Below, piece by piece: positions 34,394 to 43,694 of a stretch of DNA of 64,000 nt (position 1 is its first letter; the number at the start of each line of letters is the position of its first letter). The stretch comes from Gammaproteobacteria bacterium (GTDB lineage Bacteria; Pseudomonadota; Gammaproteobacteria; GRL18), in assembly GCA_016744395.1 (NCBI GenBank), contig JADGEK010000011.1, forward strand, positions 1 through 64,000, in the 5' to 3' direction. The translations under genes and the position numbers were made by a program. The notes below the pieces were generated by a model. It was not told the DNA's origin. It worked only from the letters and a program-made list of their open reading frames with translations, and did no database searches.

Positions 34394-37300
34394 CTAGCTC
34401 ACTTTTGAATATTTCATAAAAAATTGATACAAAAGAGGAATAACGAAGAGAGTCAACATGGTTGAAAAAGCCAGGCCCCATACAATAGCCGTTGCCAAAG
34501 GGCCCCAGATGAGCGATTTTCCTGCAAAGCCACTGGCCAGAGAAAAAAGGCCTGCAATCGTCGTTAAAGAAGTAATTAAAATAGGAATGATCCGCCTTCT
34601 AGCGGCAAAAATAATGGCATGATTAACCGTCATACCTTGCCTCAATCGTGTATTAGCCGCGGAAATCAAGACGATAGAGGCATTCACTGCAATACCAACC
34701 AGAGCAACCACACCATAAAGCGTATAGAGGCTCAGAGGGTTATTACTCACAAACAGACCGATGACAACGCCTGTAAAAGCTAAAGGAATGGTGGCAAGAA
34801 TCAGCAAGGGCTGAAAATAACTTCTAAACTGAGTGCCTATAATAAGATAAATTAAACCCACCCCCATCAAGAAAAGATATGGCATAACCTCCAGAGTTTC
34901 TTCCAAATCATCTAACTGACCGGAAAAATCCAAACTGATACCAGGATGTTTGACTTTAAGTGTCTGCCAATGCTCCTGAATCAAATGATTCATCTCAAGT
35001 GTATTCGGTCCTCCGTCTTTAATATCGGCTTCAATGATAACCACACGCTGTAGATTATAATGTCGAATATTACTGCGTGACAGTTGATAACGTTCCTGGA
35101 CTAATTCATTGAGTGGAATCGATGAGACCCTGTCATTTTGTTCATCAAAAAAACTGATGGGTGTTTGTAACCAGCTTGACAGCATATTGGGTGTCTTTAC
35201 TGAATTTTGTAAATGATCATTCTCATCATTCAGACCTGCTTTTACTCTGATATTAACTTCTTCACCTCGATACTGAAAACTACTGACGACTTCTCCGCCT
35301 GCAAGAATACGAATATCCCGCATAATTTGACTGGGTGGCAAGCCTGAACGATGAACGGCATCCTGATTTAATTGCAGCGCTAATTCCATAGTCCCTGCAC
35401 TGTCCAAAATAGTGATATTTTCAATATCATCCAATTGTTCAAAAAACAGTTTAATATCTGCAACAGCTGCTTGAATTAATCCAAATTCAGCACCCTGTAC
35501 TTTCATACTGATGGCTCGATTCACTGGTGGCCCATCTTCTAACTGTAATAAAGACATTTGTTCCACACCTGTCATTCCTTTGAATTGCTGCTTCAAATTC
35601 TCATGCAATCGTTCCACACCTTCTGCTGGTGTATCTGGTAGTGACAAAACAATCTGTCCATAATGTTCACCAAATAAAGGTTCAACCTGAGTAAAATAAA
35701 AGCCTGCATAGGAAGCCATTTCACGATATTCATCTCGAGCAAGCACTGATTTTATCTTGTTTTCCAGCTGATTCACTTTTGCTAAAGTATAATCAATCGG
35801 TGTACCTTCTTTCATTTTCAAATTGACATAAATGAGTGGAAATGGCTCGCCAGCAAAAAAATTAACCAGAATTTTTCCACTTTGTAAGGCATAAACAGCA
35901 CTGCAAAAAAGCAAGAACAAACTCAATAGAATGATTTTAGGTCGCCTTAGAGAACCTATTAGCAAACGCATATAGGTGAGTTTCAGTTTGTGTGTGAATG
36001 ACTCACGAAACCTTTGCATTTTATTGACTTTGAGTAGCCCATTATTCGTCTGAGACTCAGAATAATCAGGTTTACTGGCAATAATATGTGCTGGCAGCAT
36101 CCAATAGGCCTCAATTAGACTGATGCCCAGTGCAATTGTCACCACCAGGGGAATTACCAGCATAAATTCACCTATGATTCCAGGCAATAGCATCAAGGGC
36201 AAAAAGGCGGCCATGGTCGTCAGTACCGATGCAGTCACTGGTGCAATCACTTCAGTAATGGCATTGATTGCCGCTCGTGTACTATCCATTCCATGACGCA
36301 TTCGCGTGTACATTGACTCTACAACAACAATGGCATCATCAACCAGCATACCAAGCACAATGACAACTCCGAGTAGAACCGCATTATTCAATGTATGGCC
36401 TAAGCCATGCAGCACCCAAAATGAGGCTGCTAAAGTAAATGGAATACCTATTGTCGTAAAAAAAGCAATGCGTGAACCCAGAAAAAACCATGTGACTAAT
36501 AACACTAAAGATAAACCAATTAAGGCATTATTCTGCATTATTTTAATGGCTTTACGAGTCAACAAAGTATTATCATCCAGCAAAGTAACCACAATACCTG
36601 TCACCCTGGACAATTGATTTTTTTCATCAATAAACTCTTTTAAATCATCAATCATTTTTAAAGTATTGACATCATCTTTTTTAAACACAGAAAGTATGAT
36701 TGCAGGGCGATTATTATAAAGAGATTTTGTGCTCAGTTTATCTTGTCCCAAATAAATTCTTGCAACATCACCTAAAAGGACTTGATGTTTAATACCCATA
36801 ATAGGCATTTTTGCCAAGTACTCAGGGTCACTATTCGTTCCTTTAACACTGATTAACCACTGTTGATCTTCAATATTAATTGTACCTGCTGCAGTGTCTC
36901 TAAACTGAGTTTGAATGGTTTGAGCAACAACAGAAGGCGATAATCCCAAACCAGTAAGGCGATCAATATCAACCTCAACAATTAATTCTGGGTCACTACT
37001 GCCAAGAAGATCAACACGTTCAATATAAGATAGGCGTTCCATTTCTTTATCAAGCGCCTGAGCATAAAAGCGAAGGCTTTCATCATAGGCTTTACCCTGT
37101 AAAACAAGAGTGGCTGTAGGAAATGCACTGGATGAGGTGAGTTCTAAAATCAGCGGGGATTCTGATTCTTCAGGTAAGCGCGTATTTTCAATGTGTTGAA
37201 TTTCACGCCGTAAATCAGCAATCCGTTTATCAAAAATTTGTTCATCCAGATCTTCAAAGCGCACCAGAATACTGGACATTGATTCTCTAGAGCTGGATGA

Positions 37301-37555
37301 AATAAAGCGGATATCCGAAACTTTAGCAATCCCCTCCTCTAAAGGCTCCGTGATTCTTTTTTCAATATCTTCTGGTGAGGCATCAATTAAAACCGTATTA
37401 ATTTGAATCCAGTTAAAATTCATGGATGGATCTTTTTCTTTGGGCATTGCATTATAGCTTAAAAAACCCATAACCAAAATAAGAACAAAAGTCAGATTAG
37501 CTAAAACATGATGCTGCAAGAATTGTTGAAATATTGAGTTTGGCATATTAGTCAA
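34394..37555 (-). CDS. RND-type efflux permease
   Basis: A 1053-residue inner-membrane pump of the RND superfamily, normal in length. It has an N-terminal helix, a large periplasmic loop, a central membrane block (about residues 335-480) and the duplicate half with its own helices near 875-1045. The proton-relay pair is in GMLVDDAIVVVES, the pattern of multidrug (HAE1-like) rather than heavy-metal (Czc) pumps. It lies 18 bp after the adaptor gene. No outer-membrane factor gene is in the cluster, so a TolC-like protein must come from elsewhere. Substrates cannot be predicted. Confidence 0.9.
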   Translation of the reverse strand: MTNMPNSIFQQFLQHHVLANLTFVLILVMGFLSYNAMPKEKDPSMNFNWIQINTVLIDASPEDIEKRITEPLEEGIAKVSDIRFISSSSRESMSSILVRFEDLDEQIFDKRIADLRREIQHIENTRLPEESESPLILELTSSSAFPTATLVLQGKAYDESLRFYAQALDKEMERLSYIERVDLLGSSDPELIVEVDIDRLTGLGLSPSVVAQTIQTQFRDTAAGTINIEDQQWLISVKGTNSDPEYLAKMPIMGIKHQVLLGDVARIYLGQDKLSTKSLYNNRPAIILSVFKKDDVNTLKMIDDLKEFIDEKNQLSRVTGIVVTLLDDNTLLTRKAIKIMQNNALIGLSLVLLVTWFFLGSRIAFFTTIGIPFTLAASFWVLHGLGHTLNNAVLLGVVIVLGMLVDDAIVVVESMYTRMRHGMDSTRAAINAITEVIAPVTASVLTTMAAFLPLMLLPGIIGEFMLVIPLVVTIALGISLIEAYWMLPAHIIASKPDYSESQTNNGLLKVNKMQRFRESFTHKLKLTYMRLLIGSLRRPKIILLSLFLLFCSAVYALQSGKILVNFFAGEPFPLIYVNLKMKEGTPIDYTLAKVNQLENKIKSVLARDEYREMASYAGFYFTQVEPLFGEHYGQIVLSLPDTPAEGVERLHENLKQQFKGMTGVEQMSLLQLEDGPPVNRAISMKVQGAEFGLIQAAVADIKLFFEQLDDIENITILDSAGTMELALQLNQDAVHRSGLPPSQIMRDIRILAGGEVVSSFQYRGEEVNIRVKAGLNDENDHLQNSVKTPNMLSSWLQTPISFFDEQNDRVSSIPLNELVQERYQLSRSNIRHYNLQRVVIIEADIKDGGPNTLEMNHLIQEHWQTLKVKHPGISLDFSGQLDDLEETLEVMPYLFLMGVGLIYLIIGTQFRSYFQPLLILATIPLAFTGVVIGLFVSNNPLSLYTLYGVVALVGIAVNASIVLISAANTRLRQGMTVNHAIIFAARRRIIPILITSLTTIAGLFSLASGFAGKSLIWGPLATAIVWGLAFSTMLTLFVIPLLYQFFMKYSKVS

Positions 37556-37573
37556 TTTCTAACTCGATACGAA

Positions 37574-38623
37574 TCATTGTGCGCTTACTTTTTTTAAAGA
37601 AACCAACTGACCATCGGTTAATGCATTCCGCCCTGAGATGACCACTCTAGTATCCATAGGCAAACCAACAATTGCAGCTCGACCAGTCATCGCATTTTTG
37701 ATGGGATGAAAATGAGCTTTCAAGTTTTTATTATCAATTTCATCTTTAATAATAAAAATACCCGTTTTAGACTTTCTAGTCACAAGATAATTAGCAGGAA
37801 TATGCATAGCTCGTAATGTAATTTCAACCATGCCATAAGCATCGGGCAAGGTTTTTTCTTGCAAAAAAGTCAAACGTACTCGTTGATGTCTTGCACGAGT
37901 TTCAATGCTTGGAATAATAGCCCTGAGTTTTAATGGGTATGCCTTATTTCGATAAATAAAGTTTAAGGCCGTATAATCCAAATTATCAATCATAACAATG
38001 GGCACCTGAACTTCAACTTCAAGATTATCAACGTCAATAAGTCTAACTAATGCCGTATGAGGTGCAACGTGTTCACCCACATGAATTAAACGTTCAGAGA
38101 TAACGCCTGAAAAAGGTGCTTTGATCTGACAACGCGAAATAATTTTTTCTGATTGCTTTATCTTATTATCCAGCAATTGTCTTTGTGCACTCAGTTTTGC
38201 CACTTCTGTCCCTAACTTTCTATGGGCCTCTTGTGAAACACTTTTACTTTTTATTAATTTTTTAGAGCGTTCGTATTGATAATTTGCAAATTGCTGATCT
38301 GCAATCAACATGTTTTTTTCTGAAATCTGTTGTTCTCTAGCCAGTTCAAAATCATCACATTCCAAACTGATTAATAGCTGATTTTTAAGCACCTGATCGC
38401 CAATTTGAACATGAACATTTTTGACCAGGGCTGAAACTTCAGAGCTGAGTAAACTGTTTTGCAAAGTGACAACCTGGGCGGGTGCTTTTTTGACAGGATG
38501 AAAAACCAATTGTTCGATGGATTTAATTGTAACAGGAATCACTTCGTCTTTAGCCGCATTGGCAGATAGGCAAAATAAGAGAGCCATTAATAAAAAAAGT
38601 CTAATGCCAAATTTTTTTTTCAT
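37574..38623 (-). CDS. RND efflux periplasmic adaptor
   Basis: A 349-residue membrane-fusion protein with a signal peptide (about 1-23, ending LSANA). It has a first lipoyl half-motif (VHVQIGDQVLKNQLLISLEC), a helical hairpin (about residues 95-155) and a second half-motif (RCQIKAPFSGVISERLIHVGEHV). A beta-barrel and C-terminal membrane-proximal region follow. It couples the permease to an outer-membrane channel. It is upstream of the permease in the same operon and 16 bp after mazG, so the three may share a transcript. Confidence 0.9.
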   Translation of the reverse strand: MKKKFGIRLFLLMALLFCLSANAAKDEVIPVTIKSIEQLVFHPVKKAPAQVVTLQNSLLSSEVSALVKNVHVQIGDQVLKNQLLISLECDDFELAREQQISEKNMLIADQQFANYQYERSKKLIKSKSVSQEAHRKLGTEVAKLSAQRQLLDNKIKQSEKIISRCQIKAPFSGVISERLIHVGEHVAPHTALVRLIDVDNLEVEVQVPIVMIDNLDYTALNFIYRNKAYPLKLRAIIPSIETRARHQRVRLTFLQEKTLPDAYGMVEITLRAMHIPANYLVTRKSKTGIFIIKDEIDNKNLKAHFHPIKNAMTGRAAIVGLPMDTRVVISGRNALTDGQLVSLKKVSAQ

Positions 38624-38639
38624 TTTAAACCTTTAGCCA

Positions 38640-39479
38640 TTATTCGTCTTTCACATGTTGCCACACTTGATCCATTTCCTCAAAAGAGGCTTGTTCCATC
38701 TTTTGTCGATCACATTGATAGTACTGTTCCATTTTTTTGAACCTTTGGCTGAATTTATGATTACTCATGCGTAATGCTTTTTCAGGATCAATTTTCAGTT
38801 TACGGGCCAAATTAACACAACTGAATAAGACATCACCCAATTCATCTTCAATCCGTTCAATAGCGCGTTCTTTACCTTCATTCTCTGCCGTTGAAAATGC
38901 CGAAAGCTCAACCGAAAGCTCTTCCAACTCATCAGAAATAATCGGCAACACCTCTTCTGCCGACTCCCAATCAAAACCAACCTGAGTGGCTTTTTTCTGT
39001 ATTTTTACCGATCGGGTCATGGCTGGAAGAATTTTACTGATACCATCCATCAGGCTCACTGGTTCTGACGCCTCAAAATCAGATTCTGCTTTAGAGACTT
39101 GAGCACCCCTCTTTTCAACTTCCTTCTGCTCTTCCCAGGCTTTTAGAAACGCAGCTTCATTTTCATATTGATGATCTGAAAACACATGAGGATGTCTGGT
39201 AACCATTTTATCTGCAATCGCCTCAGCAATATCATCAAAATCAAACAAATTCTCTTCTTTAGCTAACTGAGCATAAAAGACAACCTGAAACAATAAATCC
39301 CCTAACTCCTTTTTGACCTCATCCATATCCCCCAGTTCAATCGCCTCAGCCACTTCATAAGCTTCCTCCAGGGTATACGGAACCAAAGACTTATAGTCCT
39401 GCTTCAAATCCCAGGGACAACCACCCTCAGGATCTCTAAGTTGAGACATAATATCAAGCAAACGTGTCAATTGTTGCAT
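38640..39479 (-). CDS. mazG: Nucleoside triphosphate pyrophosphohydrolase
   Basis: A 279-residue MazG with two all-alpha NTP-PPase modules. The first has DPEGGCPWDLKQDYKSLVPY and the metal-binding EEAYEVAEAIE...ELGDLLFQVVF pattern (E-x-x-E and E-x-x-D). The second has IEDELGDVLFSCVNLARKL. The enzyme removes abnormal or signalling nucleotides. It has a typical length. The palindromic element at 39600-39712 lies just upstream. Confidence 0.95.
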   Translation of the reverse strand: MQQLTRLLDIMSQLRDPEGGCPWDLKQDYKSLVPYTLEEAYEVAEAIELGDMDEVKKELGDLLFQVVFYAQLAKEENLFDFDDIAEAIADKMVTRHPHVFSDHQYENEAAFLKAWEEQKEVEKRGAQVSKAESDFEASEPVSLMDGISKILPAMTRSVKIQKKATQVGFDWESAEEVLPIISDELEELSVELSAFSTAENEGKERAIERIEDELGDVLFSCVNLARKLKIDPEKALRMSNHKFSQRFKKMEQYYQCDRQKMEQASFEEMDQVWQHVKDE

Positions 39480-39599
39480 AGGGAGTTTTTCCTATATCAG
39501 ATAAAAATGTTAAATAGTATTTAAAAGGGAAATATTCGAAAATGGCTTAAAAGGTTCGCTTTGGCTTTTCCACCTCTAGCGAGAAAAATATTACGTTGA

Positions 39600-39712
39600 G
39601 TGTTTGGGAGGTCTGTTGCTCTATTGGGGCTTTTCGAGGCAGGGATGCCGAGGTTGAGCGTGCCATGGATGGCCTAGAGCGCCCCCAATAGAGCAACAGA
39701 CCTCCCAAACAC
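39600..39712. repeat. Large palindromic intergenic element with two apical hairpins
   Basis: A 30-nt arm at 39600-39629 is perfectly complementary to 39683-39712. The 53-nt apical part contains two small hairpins: GGCAGGGATGCC (39638-39649) and GCCATGGATGGC (39662-39673). Folded as + strand RNA this gives a long stem with a three-way head, where the two loops read AGGGAU and AUGGAU. A weaker pairing extends outward (CTAGCGAGAAAAATATT with AATATTTCGAGCG). It fills the gap between the end of rsd and the start of mazG, both on the minus strand. It may be a REP/MITE-like repeat or a structured RNA. Confidence 0.85.
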
Positions 39713-39745
39713 GCCTTTCAATCCTAAATATTTCGAGCGCCCCTT

Positions 39746-40198
39746 TTATGGGTTTTCCACAGCCAACAAAGCTGAAATCACATCATCTTCAAGGCTTATT
39801 CTATCGGCAAGTAACTCACCCACAGAATTCAAACAAGTCTCCAGCTTATCACAATCCAGGGCTGAGACATCACTATTATATTGATCATGAAAATCAAGTA
39901 TTTTTTGAGTATTATCAACAAGTTCTGGATAAACACTATCAGCAATTTTTAACACACTTTGACGGCGTTCTTTATTTTCTTCAAGGTAATTGTAGAGGTT
40001 AAAATGAGCTTTGGCGCTATAGTCAACCATGGATTCACAGAAATCTTCTAGTACTTCCTGGAGCGTTTCATTCATTTCAAATGGTTGATAAGACATCACC
40101 TCTTTGTATTGAGCCAGAGTTTCAGTTCGTGAATCCACCAAAGATTCAACGACATTACGTGACTGAACCCGACGTTCTTTTACTATTGTATCAACCAT
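39746..40198 (-). CDS. rsd: Rsd/AlgQ family sigma-70-binding regulator
   Basis: A 150-residue all-helical protein. The family core is recognisable: LEDFCESMVDYSAKAHFNLYNYLEE (the D-F-C-x-S-x-V-D-Y and H-F-x-x-Y blocks), then YPELVDNTQKILDFHDQY and an acidic ISLEDDVISALL end. Rsd binds region 4 of the housekeeping sigma factor and shifts RNA polymerase towards alternative sigma factors; AlgQ in Pseudomonas affects alginate and virulence genes. The N-terminus (KERRVQSRNVVESLVDSRTE) differs from E. coli Rsd. It stands alone and its 3' end abuts the palindromic element. Confidence 0.75.
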   Translation of the reverse strand: MVDTIVKERRVQSRNVVESLVDSRTETLAQYKEVMSYQPFEMNETLQEVLEDFCESMVDYSAKAHFNLYNYLEENKERRQSVLKIADSVYPELVDNTQKILDFHDQYNSDVSALDCDKLETCLNSVGELLADRISLEDDVISALLAVENP

Positions 40199-40485
40199 TT
40201 TTTATTCCTGTTAACCATTCGACTGGCAATAATGTTAATTTTCTAATACCAGTCTTTCAAATGTACTGATTTTAAATTCAAACTCTCTTTTCTAGCATCT
40301 TACCTATTATTTTACAAAAAATCGAAATTTTCTATATTTTCCAAGTATATAATAAAACTCATATATTCTAAAAAAGCACATCATTTTAGAATTTTACTCA
40401 AAAATGATTTTGGAAAAAAATGAAATTTTGTACTATAGTTATTGCATTATTAGCATTTTCCCAGTTAGAAGATGCTGAACATGGT

Positions 40486-40512
40486 TAAAGTTATTTATTT
40501 ATCTGTCGTTAT
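40486..40512 (+). promoter_or_regulatory. Candidate FliA (sigma-28) promoter of cheV
   Basis: TAAA (40486-40489), 15 nt, then GTCGTTAT (40505-40512), compared with the consensus TAAA-N15-GCCGATAA. It lies about 50 nt before the cheV ATG, and the gene type fits flagellar/chemotaxis control. The rest of the 363-bp gap 40199-40561 is very AT-rich and shows no gene. Confidence 0.4.
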
Positions 40513-40561
40513 ACTTAATTATAACAACAAAAACCCTGTGCCCTAAGAAGAGAAACAAACT

Positions 40562-41536
40562 ATGCCTAATTTTATTCAATCTGTCGATGAACGTACTAAT
40601 CTTGCAGGGACCAACAGGCTTGAAGTCCTACTGTTCAGCTTAGGAAAAGATGATTCAACAGAAAGACAGGAAGTCTATGGTATTAATGTTTTTAAAGTTC
40701 GTGAAGTCATGCAGGTTCCTGATATCACTCATGCACCCGACATGCCCAATTCGGTCGAAGGTATGACCAGTCTTCGCGGCACAATGGTACCTGTAGTCAA
40801 CCTCCCCAAATTTTGTGGCCTTAATATTTCTGATGAACCTCAAATTCTCATTGTGACCGAATATAACAAACACATGCAGGGCTTCTTAGTTCATTCTGTG
40901 GAAAATATCCTGCGCCTACAATGGAATGACATTAAAGTGCCGCCTCAAATGATGTCTGATCAACTGGGTGGGCTGGTCACTGCCGTCACCGAATTAAAAG
41001 ATGGCCGAATCGCCATGATCATGGATGTTGAAAAAGTATTAGCAGAAACGGCTCATTTTGCCCAGGAAGACTCCTATTATGAGGACATCTCAACCTTGGA
41101 AGATCAAGGCTACACAGTCATGTACGCTGATGATTCTTCAGTTGCCCGCTCACAAATTGAACGCACTTTAGATCACATGGGTATTGCTCATGTTAGCGCA
41201 ATGAACGGTTCAGAAGCCTGGACTAAACTCAAAGAAATAGCAACTCGGGCAGAAACCACAGGATTACCTGTTAAAGACTACATTCAAGCCATTTTAACAG
41301 ATGTCGAAATGCCTGAAATGGATGGTTATGTACTCACTAAACACATTAAAAATGATCCTCGTTTTGAGGGGATCCCCGTGATCATGCATTCCTCTTTATC
41401 TGCTGATGCTAATATGTCACTCGGACGAGGCGTCGGCGCTGATGCTTATGTGGCCAAGTTTGAGCCTAAAGAACTCTCAAATAAACTCGTGGAAATTTTG
41501 AACCATAAGACCAAAGCTCTGGAGAATAATTCTTAA
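40562..41536 (+). CDS. cheV: Chemotaxis coupling protein CheV
   Basis: A 324-residue protein. The CheW-like domain is about residues 15-165, with YGINVFKVREVMQVPDIT, LRGTMVPVVNLPKFCG and QGFLVHSVENILRL. A receiver domain follows (about 183-315) with acidic residues in MYADDSS, the phosphoacceptor Asp near 247 in AILTDVEMPEMDGY and Lys in YVAKFEP. CheV links chemoreceptors to the CheA kinase and is tuned by phosphorylation. Standing alone is common for cheV. Confidence 0.95.
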   Translation: MPNFIQSVDERTNLAGTNRLEVLLFSLGKDDSTERQEVYGINVFKVREVMQVPDITHAPDMPNSVEGMTSLRGTMVPVVNLPKFCGLNISDEPQILIVTEYNKHMQGFLVHSVENILRLQWNDIKVPPQMMSDQLGGLVTAVTELKDGRIAMIMDVEKVLAETAHFAQEDSYYEDISTLEDQGYTVMYADDSSVARSQIERTLDHMGIAHVSAMNGSEAWTKLKEIATRAETTGLPVKDYIQAILTDVEMPEMDGYVLTKHIKNDPRFEGIPVIMHSSLSADANMSLGRGVGADAYVAKFEPKELSNKLVEILNHKTKALENNS

Positions 41537-41729
41537 GCACTCTTGGTACTCAATGAGTAAAAAAATAGCACAAGGCATCTGTTTATCGTTGAGATGAATT
41601 TCTTACACTGTACAAGCAATGCTTTACCTTTCACGCATTAAACGTTATGTTAAGGTTAACACGATTTAGCCCACTACAAAATGGACAATGGAGGTGATTT
41701 TGATGAGTCACACCAGAAAGGAATAATTT

Positions 41730-43694
41730 TTGACTGCCACATTAACAAGAATTAAAATGTTAATAAGCTTAAAAGCACTTCCAGCAAAGCTAAATGTCTT
41801 CACACTTTTTTTGTTACTCACATTAAATTCTATTTTATCTACTCCTCTTCATGCGACATCTGAAGTCTCTGTTGAAACAATAAGCAAAACCAGTAATACT
41901 CTTGCAGAGTCTCAATCAGCAAACCAAAAAAAACAACAATTTACCATTGGGATACTGAGTCAAACACCACGAAAGTCAACCAAAGGAACCCCTTGGCAAT
42001 TCAGTTTTGACCGCTTAAACAGCCATCCAAAATTTCAGTTCAAAGCTCTTTTTTTAAACTCTCAAGAATTAACAAAAGCTTTAATCAATGATAGGCTTGA
42101 TTTTGTGATTTGCGATGCTATCAACTATTTAAGACTAGAAAAAAAGTATGGTATTTTACGCCTATTGACTCGAGCGGAACAATACTCTGACCAGTTTGTC
42201 AGTTCAGAAGGTTTATCAGTTCATACCCTGAGCAATAACTCTAATATTACTCGACTGCAAGACCTAAAAGACAAGAGCATTGGTGTCATTGATGATCGTT
42301 CATCTATTTCATGGCTTTTTTTAGAAAAATTTTTATTCAATCACGGCTTAATTGCTGATACGAACATTACGATTACTGCTATTTCAGATATTAATCAATC
42401 AATACCCTTATTACAGTCAAATACTTTTGATGCCATTATTTCAAAATCAGGCTTGATTGATAAATATTTCCCTCAAGGAAAAATTGATAACTTGAGACTC
42501 ATCAATCCTCGCAGAGGTTGGCAAGCTCCTTTTTTACATAGCTCTGTATTGATTCCTGAATGGCCCCTGGCAAAAGCCTGGTATGTTGATAATCAAATAG
42601 CCAGCCAGGTTGTTTCACTTTTACTGAATCAACACAATAGTCGCTCAAACAATTCAAATGCCTATTTCTTACCTCAATATTATTGGGACATTGCCCTAAA
42701 TTATAACGCCTTAAACGAACTCTTTTTTTTCTCTGAAAATTATGACGATGAAGCAGATACCGAAGAAAGTACATTGTCGCAAAAAGTACAGTACTGGATA
42801 AGTTTTATTATTATCTGTTTTTTAGTACTTATCCTGATTTTATACCTACGCTCTTCCAGGGATCTGAATAATAAATTGACACTCTCCAAAGAATCATTAG
42901 AACAGGAAATCAAAGAACGCCAGCATGCCCAGGAGCAAGCCTTAACACATCAGGCTGAACTCGCCCACGTAGCAAGACTCAGCACCATGGGAGAAATGGC
43001 TTCTGGTCTGGCTCATGAATTAAATCAACCCCTCTCGGCAATACACACTTATGTTCAAGGCTGTATACGCCGTATAAATATGGGAAATACTGATCTTGAC
43101 GCAATTGTAGGTGCTTTAAAATTAACAGCCCAGCAGGCCGATCGAGCAGGCGGAATTATTCGTCGTTTACGCAGTTTTGTGCGTAAAGGTGAATCACATA
43201 AAACCTATAGTGAAATCAACCAAATAGTCAATGAAGTCACAGGCTTTCTTGAAACTCAACTGAAAAATAAACAAGTCAGTCTAAAATTTGATCTGGAAGA
43301 GGATTTACCCCCCGTGCTTGCTGATATTATTCAGATAGAACAAGTACTTATTAATTTGTTGAAAAATGGTATTGAGTCTATGTCTAATATTGAGAAACCC
43401 GTTATAATGGTTTCAACTAGACGATTAGATCCAAAACTGATTGAATTATGTGTTATTGACAGTGGTCACGGAATCAGTGAAGATAAGCTCAAACGAATTT
43501 TTAATCCCTTTTTTACAACCAAAACTAGCGGAATGGGCATGGGATTGTCTATCAGTAGCTCAATAATTGAAGCTCATGATGGCAAGTTATATGCTGAAAA
43601 TAATCCCGAACAGGGGGCAAGATTTTGTTTAACATTGCCGATTACAGAAGAACCTATTATAGAAGAACAAGCAGGAAAGGATAATAATGAGTAA
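41730..43694 (+). CDS. Sensor histidine kinase with PhnD-like periplasmic domain (TtrS-like)
   Basis: 654 residues from a TTG at 41730, preferred because AGAAAGGAA precedes it; an in-frame ATG at 41757 is the alternative. A signal/anchor is near residues 22-42. The PhnD-like periplasmic binding domain is about 70-340 (FTIGILSQTPRKST, DFVICDAINYLRL, DLKDKSIGVIDDRSS). A transmembrane helix is at about 355-374, then a short coiled coil. The HisKA domain has His 429 in ASGLAHELNQPLSAI, and the ATPase domain has NLLKNGIESM, DSGHGISED and GMGMGLSIS. This layout is that of the tetrathionate sensor TtrS and related thiosulfate or sulfur-compound sensors. The ligand is an inference. The response-regulator gene overlaps its end by 8 bp. 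Confidence 0.85.
   Translation: MTATLTRIKMLISLKALPAKLNVFTLFLLLTLNSILSTPLHATSEVSVETISKTSNTLAESQSANQKKQQFTIGILSQTPRKSTKGTPWQFSFDRLNSHPKFQFKALFLNSQELTKALINDRLDFVICDAINYLRLEKKYGILRLLTRAEQYSDQFVSSEGLSVHTLSNNSNITRLQDLKDKSIGVIDDRSSISWLFLEKFLFNHGLIADTNITITAISDINQSIPLLQSNTFDAIISKSGLIDKYFPQGKIDNLRLINPRRGWQAPFLHSSVLIPEWPLAKAWYVDNQIASQVVSLLLNQHNSRSNNSNAYFLPQYYWDIALNYNALNELFFFSENYDDEADTEESTLSQKVQYWISFIIICFLVLILILYLRSSRDLNNKLTLSKESLEQEIKERQHAQEQALTHQAELAHVARLSTMGEMASGLAHELNQPLSAIHTYVQGCIRRINMGNTDLDAIVGALKLTAQQADRAGGIIRRLRSFVRKGESHKTYSEINQIVNEVTGFLETQLKNKQVSLKFDLEEDLPPVLADIIQIEQVLINLLKNGIESMSNIEKPVIMVSTRRLDPKLIELCVIDSGHGISEDKLKRIFNPFFTTKTSGMGMGLSISSSIIEAHDGKLYAENNPEQGARFCLTLPITEEPIIEEQAGKDNNE

Noticed and set aside
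36306-36617. A 103-codon plus-strand frame within the RND permease gene
   Set aside because: It lies antisense to a highly conserved membrane block of the permease and has no support of its own.
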